Shown here piece after piece: positions 56,816-64,000 of a stretch of 64,000 nucleotides of DNA; the stretch's first letter is position 1, and every line of letters begins with the position of its first letter. The DNA lies in NCBI RefSeq assembly GCF_029784155.1, contig NC_073692.1, positions 366,339,160 to 366,403,159 on the forward strand. Direction: 5' to 3'. The DNA is from Uranotaenia lowii (Eukaryota; Arthropoda; Insecta; Diptera; Culicidae). The notes below the pieces were generated by a model, which did no database searches, was not told where the DNA came from, and saw only the letters and a list, made by a program, of their open reading frames with translations. The translations under genes and the position numbers were made by a program.

Positions 56816-58880
56816 ATGGAAAGTGAAAATTTGATGCCTTGTACAAGTTCATCCAAAAAAGTTTGTTTCAATAGGTTGGCCGATAAGTACAAGCAACTTA
56901 ACTCTATTACCGGAAAAATTATGTGCATCATCGATCCACCATCGGGATGTCTGTATGCGCAAGAGATGTACAACGCAGGAAATATGATAAGGCATTTCCG
57001 AGATATTCATCCGAAAAAAGCAAAGGAACTTGGTTTTCTAGACAAATCAACAACAACTTCAAAAAAGAGGAAACATATTGCTAAAGTTCCGGTTGCTTTA
57101 GATAAACCATTAATATATGAAATGATAATTAAGTGCATAGCGTTCCATCATCTTCCCTTCTCTTTTGTGGAATGGGAAGGTATGAGATGCATCTTAGACC
57201 CTCTTGAAGACGCACTTAACATCCGTATAAATAGGGATAACATCAAAACAAAACTATCCGGTGATGCATCCAAAGTTCGTGATGAAATTCGTAGAGAAAT
57301 GATAGGGAAACTTATTAACCTCAAAATTGACACTGCATCGAGATTGGGTAGGCACGTATTGGGAATTAACACGTCTTTTTTCCACGATGATGATATCAGG
57401 ATTCGAACACTAGGTAATAGTATTTGATGAACATCTATATTCTTAGTATTTAAACTTGATAGTTTAGCTCAACTGGAACTGGAAGACAAACACACGGCCA
57501 AGTATTTGAAGAACAAGATATTAAGTGTTTTAGAAAAATACGGCGTTTCAATCACGCAAGTGTTTTCGGTAACTTGCGACAACGGTGCAAACATGATTGC
57601 GTCTGTAAAAGAGATGAGGAATGAGCTATTACAGGAAACACTGGATATCTACGGAGATGAAATAGAGGACATGGAGGGTAATACAAATTTAATTAGATCC
57701 CTAGAAGATGAGTTGGAGGATAGCATTACATTGGTACGATGTGCAGTCCACACCATGCAGCTTGCGGTTAACGATGTGATTAAGAATTTCCAAAATACGA
57801 TTAACAAAATAGATCAAGTCGCTCACAACTGCCACAAAATTGGAAATTTGAAAATTCTGAAAGCTGAACAACTTTCCAAGCCTCCTAAATTTAACAGAAC
57901 AAGATGGAGTGGCGTATATTTACTGATAAATTATTTCGTACAAAACGAAGAATTTTTCGTTCGGGAAGGCAAGGAGACGGCTGAATTGGGTATGTTTTCA
58001 TTTATTATAATAAATGATTTATATTTAGGACTTTCATTAAATTCTAGATCTCTCTGAGCTGTGGCCGTTTATGAAGGAATATGTTGCAGCCTTTGAACCT
58101 CTTTTCAAATGCACTAAAAGAATGCAATCTGATCATGTTCCACTTAATGATTTTTTTATGCTCTGGAAGTGCAGTACATTTCAAATAGAAAGATTGAGAG
58201 GGAACCAGTTTTCTGCTCCCTCCTTCCCCCGGCATTGAACAAACGGTTGGCTAAACTAAGAAACTGCAAGATTCTCGAAGCAGCATTGATGCTAGATCCA
58301 AGATTCAATTTCCGCGGATCGAATCTTTTTTTTGGGACTAAAAAAATGGAAATAACGGTAAATTTGATGACACTTTGGTACAAATGTGTATAAATATTAT
58401 AATGTATTTCTTTTGTTTAATCAGGAATTCATTGTTTCAACATCTGAAAGGTCTAAGAGCTTATTACTTGATGTATCCATCGGAGACAACTCCCAACCGA
58501 CTGTTGAAATGTCCACTATGGATGAGTGTTTATCAGAGTGGCTCGGCGGTTCAGCACATGATCAGATTGAAGGACTCAAAATAGAAAAAGCATTAGCTGC
58601 ACTTGATTTTGAAGGTAAAAAGGCCTATAACTATAACGTGTTGGAGCATTGGAAGGCCCGGAAACAAACGGATCCAGAACTCTATGAAGTGGCAATGACA
58701 ATTTTTTCGGTGCCTTCCAATCAGGTTAGTGTCGAACGGTCGTTCAGTGTGCTGAAACTAGTTCTGTCGGAGCACAGGACGATGATGTCAGCGGATACTT
58801 TCGACAATATTTTGATTATAGGCCTTAACAGAAATGTTTATAAGAAGCTAATAGATGACTTCCGAGAGTCAGGATACTAG
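56816..58880 (+). CDS. hAT-superfamily transposase, four exons, probable frameshift
   Basis: Exons 56,816-57,413, 57,468-57,989, 58,048-58,357 and 58,425-58,880 are joined by GT-AG introns of 54, 58 and 67 nt. Total is about 628 residues, the usual size for the family. Domains in order: a degenerate BED-type zinc finger (C37, C45, H60, H65), the RNase H-like catalytic core (D172 in KIDTAS, D237 in TCDNGANM), LVRCAVHTMQLAVND, then PPALNKRLAKLRN and EAALMLDPRF, and the C-terminal dimerisation region with SVERSF (Glu near 580). The two Asp and the Glu sit at spacings like D180, D248 and E572 of Hermes. In exon 3 the frame must change by one between about 58,185 and 58,215, so the copy is probably dead unless this is a sequence error. 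An acceptor (TTTCATTTTCAG, 56,810) precedes the ATG, pointing to a 5' untranslated intron. The enzyme would cut and join its own transposon ends in the nucleus. Terminal inverted repeats were not found. Confidence 0.85.
57414..57467 (+). other. hAT intron 1 (54 nt)
   Basis: Donor GTAATA at 57,414 and acceptor TTTAG at 57,467. This choice, rather than acceptors at 57,446 or 57,462, restores the reading RTLAQLELEDKHTAKYL expected for the family. Confidence 0.7.
57990..58047 (+). other. hAT intron 2 (58 nt)
   Basis: Donor GTATGT and acceptor ATTCTAG. Joining gives TAELGDLSELWPFMKEY without a break. Confidence 0.8.
58358..58424 (+). other. hAT intron 3 (67 nt)
   Basis: Donor GTAAAT, acceptor TTTAATCAG, phase 0. 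The downstream exon opens EFIVSTSERSK. Confidence 0.75.
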
Positions 58881-58937
58881 GTAAGTTCCATTTGGATATG
58901 TGGGAGATAATATTTTAATTAAAAATCTCTTTTTCAG
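58881..58937 (+). other. Candidate intron in the hAT 3' untranslated region (57 nt)
   Basis: The stop TAG at 58,878-58,880 is followed at once by a consensus donor GTAAGT, and TCTTTTTCAG ends at 58,937. The size matches the coding introns. Its position directly after the stop should avoid nonsense-mediated decay. Confidence 0.55.
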
Positions 58938-58985
58938 ATCTTGTTTGTCATATTTGGCTGTCTTGTATTTAATAGTTGGAAAAGT

Positions 58986-59018
58986 ATTATGATTATTATT
59001 ATTATTATTATTACTATT

Positions 59019-59077
<59 letters not shown>

Positions 59078-59143
59078 CATTATTATTATTATTATTATTA
59101 TTAATTTTATTATTATTTTTATTACTATTATTATTATTATTAA

Positions 59144-59216
<73 letters not shown>
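58986..59216. repeat. (ATT)n microsatellite, about 230 bp
   Basis: Nearly uninterrupted ATT units with a few ATC, ACT and ATTTT variants lie in the 3' flank of the hAT gene, about 40 bp before an AATAAA at 59,256-59,261. The poly-isoleucine frame through it is an artefact. Confidence 0.97.
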
Positions 59217-59217
<1 letters not shown>

Positions 59218-59255
59218 TTATTGTAATTCTTTATAAAATCAAAATTTATCTGAAA

Positions 59256-59261
59256 TAAACA
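59256..59261 (+). terminator. Poly(A) signal AATAAA, possible end of the hAT transcript
   Basis: First plus-strand AATAAA downstream of the hAT stop, about 375 nt after it before splicing. If used, the ATT microsatellite is transcribed in the 3' untranslated region. Confidence 0.35.
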
Positions 59262-61728
59262 TATCTACATGATCTACATAATTTTGTGTATCAAAGATTC
59301 AACAGATGATATTTATGGAGGACGCTTGATGCTCAATGATATTTAATTGGAAGAACAAAGTTGACGGAACATTCTTTATTAATTCATATTTCTGTTTGCT
59401 TTACTAAAATCTAATGAACTTTACTCCCAATCATAATGCATTATCCTACTTTGTTGAATTGTGAAACACAAACTTTTCTAACAGTAACGAAAAAACAGAA
59501 AAATATGTTAACTTAGAAAAATTCCTAACAATTCATAATTTTTTTGATATTTTACCCTACTTGTTGGTACTGTGACCTACTTTTCTAATCCGAAGCATTC
59601 CGACTGGGATTTTATCAGTCACAGCATCATGAACAACATTTGAAAAAGATCTTCAACTACATGTAAACAAATAACAGGTTTTCTTATTGTAGAAAAAAAA
59701 TCATTACAAAGATTTAAGTACCGTTTGTATTCTTAATTTTTATACTATATAGTTCCAATCAATTTCATAATTTAATGATACTCGACGATTAAACCATTTT
59801 CTCAAACGGGTGTTAATTTGATCTACTAAACATTCTCAATTTTGATCAGTATAGACCCATCATGTTCAATTTTGCTGCCAATAGTATGAATAACGTTTCC
59901 AGTAGACTTTGTAGTAAATAAATACAAATTAAAAATAGTGTTTTGACGATTCGATTTGTTTGAATCGATGCATGAAGCAATCCATTCATAAACATTAGCA
60001 TTCATATTTATTAATAAATTTATCAACACTGTTAGGCAAGGTTCTATATGGTTGATAGATCTGTAGCCAAATATACAAAAACATCACTCAAAGTATTTTA
60101 TTCTGAAAATTATTAACTTTTTGAAAATTACAAATGTTATCTTGATTTGGTATATTTGGTTAACAAATTCTTTTCAAATGTTACTACTTCCAACGAAACA
60201 AACAAGCTGAGTTGCCAAATGTTAGAATTTATTTTCATTGCGCAGGAAACAGATATTGAATTGCTTCAAGCTTCTACCTCCCGTCAGAAATTTTAAACAA
60301 ATCAGCCGAGAATAATAGCTTTTATGGGGTTCACAGTTAATTGTTCTTTGAACGTATGAAATTAAAGAGTGCATGATTTTTCCATTATTTTTATGTACTT
60401 TATTGAAACAAAATCCATCAAAGTAAAGTTGTCAAAACATAGAATGATTAAGATCCATTTGGATTGAATGAAAACTAAATAAAGATAAAAGTTAACGTTT
60501 TGTAGTTAATAAAATAAAGTCATTTTCCAAAGTCGTGAGTAAGGTTAAGGTATCTATTGAAATTCGAATAAACAAATCATTCGAGCAAAGGCATCGAAGC
60601 AAATAAACATTAACATCAATGAAATAAGTTTGAATGGAATAAATATACTAGATACTTATTTGAAAATGTTCTGGAAGGAAAACGTTCAATCATTAAAAAA
60701 TGTTTACAAAATGTTATTCAAGCAAGGACTGATGTCTGTAGGCCTTTTTGAAAGAAAAGAAAATTTAAAACAATTCCATTTTCCGGTATAAAATGAAATT
60801 GGTAATTTAAAATTGAAGATTGAATTCAAACTTTTTTTCCTTGAACTTATATTTCATACAATCAAAATGAAAATATGTACAAGTGAACATTTCCAAACCG
60901 CCACTCCTTCTTCGTGGACAAGCATGTACCTACATTTCTAAATCCCTTCCCCATAAGTTGTCCACTTGGTCTGTGAGCGGCATCTTGAAACGAAGATTCC
61001 AAAAAATTCAAAATTACACTGACTGATTTTTGACGCAAATCAAAATTATTTTTCTAAACCATCTGGCATCTCTGCCCAAAAAAAAGTAGTTTTTGTGCTC
61101 GTGATTCTCATTTGGAGAAAACATTGAAATTCAAGGCCCAGATTGCTTGTGATGCTCATCATGAGATTAATGAACATCACACTGAAAATCAAATAGACAG
61201 AATCTCTCTCAACAAAATCTCAATCTCATGAGATTTCGCAACCTTGTTTGAGAGTGGATTGGCTCCCATGTTAAATCATCGTATAATTACAAGCAACTGG
61301 GAAATTTTTGAACTAACATAATCAAAAATTGCTTCACATGCAGGGTTCCAAAGAGATAATTTACATGACAGAATGACCAACGCTTTTTAAAATGGGAGAA
61401 AGGTTCCTTACAAAATTAACATAGAATGTTACACATCTGGAACAATTTTTGAAGGGTACAAAGAAGTCTCATATAAAATTAATGTGGATTAGAAAAAACT
61501 ACAACTAAACTATTTATTGATTTTTTAATGGAAAATTTTAGTAGGTACATAAAAAAGAGTTCGTACATAAAGAAGTAGGAAACCCGCTCATCTTCGAAAT
61601 GAAGGGCCCCATATAAAATCAATGTCAAATTTATATAAAACGGCAATTTTCGACCGGGATACATCGAATTCGACGCTAAAACAAGTTCTATATAAAGAGA
61701 AAATCAATGAATAAACGACCTGTGTTGC
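59262..61728. other. AT-rich stretch, no supported feature
   Basis: No gene, RNA or repeat was recognised in these 2.5 kb. Confidence 0.4.
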
Positions 61729-63747
61729 TTTCTTTCTTTCTTTTCTTGTAGGGGAGAGCCCACTGCGACCAGTAATTGATCTATTGTGGTAATTACCCCG
61801 CGTTACTGTATGCTATCAGGCTCACCTGCACTATGGGTTGAAGTGACAGTTGATTGCTGATTGAGCCATATGTCTTGTGCGGTTATTAACTTTGCCCCAA
61901 GTATACGCTCTCTCCTATTTAGGAGGGCGCAGCAGTTGCATAGAAGATGCTCTGCAGTTTCTTTTTCGAACCCGCAGAACCGACAGTCATCGTATTGAAT
62001 AATGTTTATCCGTTTTAGATGTTGTTTTGATGGACAATGTCCGGTCAAGAGACCTGTGTAAGTACTTAACTCGTGCTTACTTAGTTTCAACATGTTTTTG
62101 GAGAGTCGTGCGCTTGGTTCAATGAATCTTTTCGCCTGAGCTGCTCCCTCTGCTGTTCTCCAGTTGGAGACAATAGTGGTGCTTTCCCAGTTCTTGAGTT
62201 CCATATTCAAGGCACTCCTCGATACTCCGCAGAAAGGTTCAGGTCCAATAAACAGGCCCTGAGACCCTTCCCTAGCTAGCTGGTCTGCTTCTTCGTTCCC
62301 TAGGATACCGCAGTGGCCTGGAACCCAGAATAAAAATACTCTGTTTCGTATGGCCAGGTTTCTTAGTGCAACAATACACTCCCATACTAGCTTGGAGTAA
62401 CATGTAAACGTACTTAGTGCTCGGAGAGCGGCCTGACTGTCAGAGAATATATAGACACTTGTGTACCTGTACCCTCTTTTCAAACAGGCTAAAGTGCATT
62501 CTAGAATTGCTTGAACTTCTGCTTGGAATACTGTTGGCCAGTTTCCCATAGGAATTGAGATCCTGAGTCTAGGTCCGAACACCCCTGCCCCAGTTCTTTT
62601 ATCCATTTTTGAACCATCAGTAAAGAATTTTATCGATCCGGAAGGAACCGCAGGCCCACCTGACTCCCACACGTCCCTATCGTTGATAGTTACATTGTAT
62701 GGTATGTCTAGGTTGAAAACAGGCTCCATCCAGTCATCATTCTTTACAATAAGTGAGTTTATTTTAAATATCTTCAGAATTTTTAGGTGTCCTGTAAGAT
62801 CCCCCTCATAGAGAGTTTTATGTTTGGAGAGTCTCAAGGCACTGCGTTCTGCCTCTAGTTCAATAAATTGATGTAGTGGCAGAATATTTAGTAGTGCATT
62901 AAGGGCCTCGTTTGATGTGCTTCGCATGGCGCCAGTTATAGCTAGGGTTGCTATTCTTTGAAGCTTTGCTAGTTTCTTCCGGGCCGTAGCTTGCACAGTT
63001 TTGGTCCACCATACTAAAGAAGCATAAGAGATTTTGGGTCTTATTATAGCTGTAAATATCCAATGGATAATTTTCGGCCGTAGTCCCCATTTTTTCCCTA
63101 CTCCTTTGAGGCAGACCCACAGAGATGCTGTAGCCTTGGCTATAACATGCTCTAATTGTGGGTTCCATGATAGTTTTGAGTCTAGTATGATTCCTAGATA
63201 TTTCACTTGTGATTCGAAGTTTAGCACTTCCCCATCTAATGTTAGAGGTTTTAGTGCAGTTTTTCGTCTCGTAGTGAATGCTATCACAGTAGTTTTGGAA
63301 GGGTTTATATTCAATCCCTCTTCCCTGCACCAGAATAGTGCGAAGTTTAGCGCAGATTGCATTCTATTTGACAACACGTTCTCATATTTTCCCCGAACTA
63401 TTATAACTACGTCATCTGCAAAGCCAATAACTTCGAATCCCATAGATACAAGTTTGTTTAGGAGGTCATCCACGATCAGTGACCACAACAACGGAGATAG
63501 AACCCCACCTTGGGGACATCCCTTCGTTGGAGTGGCACTGATTGTAAGTCCTCCCAAGCTTGCATAAATGGTTCTATTTATTAGCATGGCACTAGTCCAG
63601 TCAACAATTGCTGTGTGGCACCCTCGTCTTTTCAAAGCTGATTCGATTGAGTTGTGAGATGCGTTGTCGAATGCACCTTCAATGTCTAGAAAAGAAGCAA
63701 GTGCTATTTCTTTTGCCTCAATGGTCTTTTCTAGTTTTTGTGTTAAG
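61729..63747 (-). mobile_element. LOA-like LINE, 3' two kilobases
   Basis: A minus-strand non-LTR retrotransposon whose 3' end has a short untranslated region (about 55 bp) and an AAAG-repeat tail at 61,729-61,751. The 5' part is cut off at 63,747, where another retroelement begins with a T-run. An RNase H domain downstream of the reverse transcriptase restricts it to the I/LOA-type groups. GCPQGGVLSPLLW resembles LOA-clade elements (inference). Confidence 0.85.
61803..63747 (-). CDS. LINE ORF2: reverse transcriptase + RNase H + zinc knuckle, N-terminus missing
   Basis: The frame is open from the junction at 63,747 to the TAA at 61,803-61,805, about 648 codons. Upstream of 63,635 it already shows motif A, SFLDIEGAFDN. 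Counting from 63,635: motif B KGCPQGGVLSPLLW near 38-51, catalytic FADD at 72-75, a YLGIILD block near 146-152, an RNase H domain with D340 (TDGS), E373, D399 (SDSQ), H441 and D451 (EEADQ), and a C-terminal knuckle C551-C554-H563-C568. All catalytic residues are present and no stop or frameshift was seen, so this part is young or under selection. Endonuclease and ORF1 are absent. The reverse transcriptase copies the element RNA at the target, and RNase H removes RNA from the hybrid. Confidence 0.9.
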
Positions 63748-64000
63748 GTATTTTTTTTTTTTTTTATTAGTTGTTAACCCAGGTGGTAAATCCATTTTAC
63801 GGATTGCATTCCAAGGCACGGCGAGCCACCGCGTCCCCCCAGTTTGCTACTCTGGGTCCATGGGTGCAATTGGACGACTCATGATACAATGCTAAGGAAC
63901 ACTGTACCCCCTACGCCATAAAGTCCACCTGGGGCCACTGACCTTTGTTCCCACCTCGAACTGTTTGACACACTTTGCTTCAATAGTGGGAGGTCATTTC
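63748..64000 (-). mobile_element. LINE family F 3' end, second copy, runs off the window
   Basis: It begins with a T-run (poly(A) tail on the minus strand) and continues GTTAACCCAGGTGGTAAATC and CACGGCGAGCCACCGCGTCC, almost identical to 38,740-38,960. It is inserted into the LOA-like reverse transcriptase frame. Its 5' side lies beyond position 64,000. Confidence 0.8.

Noticed and set aside
58941..59258. 105-codon poly-isoleucine frame after the hAT gene
   Set aside because: It is a translation of the ATT microsatellite.
1..64000. CRISPR arrays, bacterial operons, riboswitches, rRNA
   Set aside because: Nothing in the window has such structure. The repeats seen are minisatellite, microsatellite or transposon-derived.
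1..64000. tRNA genes
   Set aside because: No stretch with cloverleaf arms and A/B boxes was recognised by eye. A tRNAscan run would be needed to exclude one.

Overview
This is an AT-rich, repeat-crowded piece of an animal nuclear genome, most likely an insect and probably a mosquito or other lower dipteran. The reasons are the mix of non-LTR retrotransposons, a Penelope-like remnant, many TA- and TTAA-flanked miniature inverted-repeat elements (MITEs), predicted introns of 54-67 nt in the one well-preserved multi-exon gene, and the absence of operon or ribosome-binding-site logic. The species cannot be named from the sequence. I see no convincing multi-exon host gene. The window reads as intergenic or deep intronic DNA filled by successive, often nested insertions.

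Layout. 0-14.6 kb: old AT-rich repeats, a 0.8 kb 9-bp minisatellite, two inverted copies of a TA-flanked MITE, a CCAGCAAACAT-ended MITE and a GACA-tailed element with internal tandem units. 14.6-18.2 kb: a decayed minus-strand LINE (family A here) broken by a stop, frameshifts and an inserted hairpin, then a weak candidate short transcript unit. 19.6-25.4 kb: a TTAA foldback MITE, a second CCAGCAAACAT MITE, a second LINE-A copy with an open reverse transcriptase frame, and an RTE-like LINE remnant. 26.8-30.7 kb: a 254-bp near-perfect inverted repeat with hammerhead-like motifs (probable Penelope-like terminal repeats) between a 14-bp target duplication, another CTAGCTGACCCGG element, and a LINE 3' end nested in a MITE. 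32-35 kb: a GC-richer stretch with a possible Inr/DPE promoter. 34.8-43.6 kb: several MITEs, a diverged ~145-bp tandem repeat split by a LINE 3' fragment with a 12-bp target duplication, a recurring GTGACGTGAATTCAC motif and a strong hairpin. 45.5-47.6 kb: the longest GACA-tailed element. 48.5-53.8 kb: foldbacks, two TTAA MITEs fused at one TTAA, and a hairpin. 55-56 kb: a second ~145-bp repeat block.

56-64 kb carries the best protein-coding material: a short minus-strand 3'-terminal exon with its own poly(A) signal, a four-exon hAT transposase gene (about 628 residues, one probable frameshift), and a LOA-like LINE with reverse transcriptase, RNase H and a zinc knuckle, interrupted at 63,747 by another retroelement 3' end. 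The functional content is therefore transposition machinery plus non-autonomous derivatives. The likely genomic novelties are the hammerhead-bearing inverted repeat, the intron-containing hAT gene with its divergent neighbour exon, and the self-amplifying internal arrays of the GACA-tailed elements.
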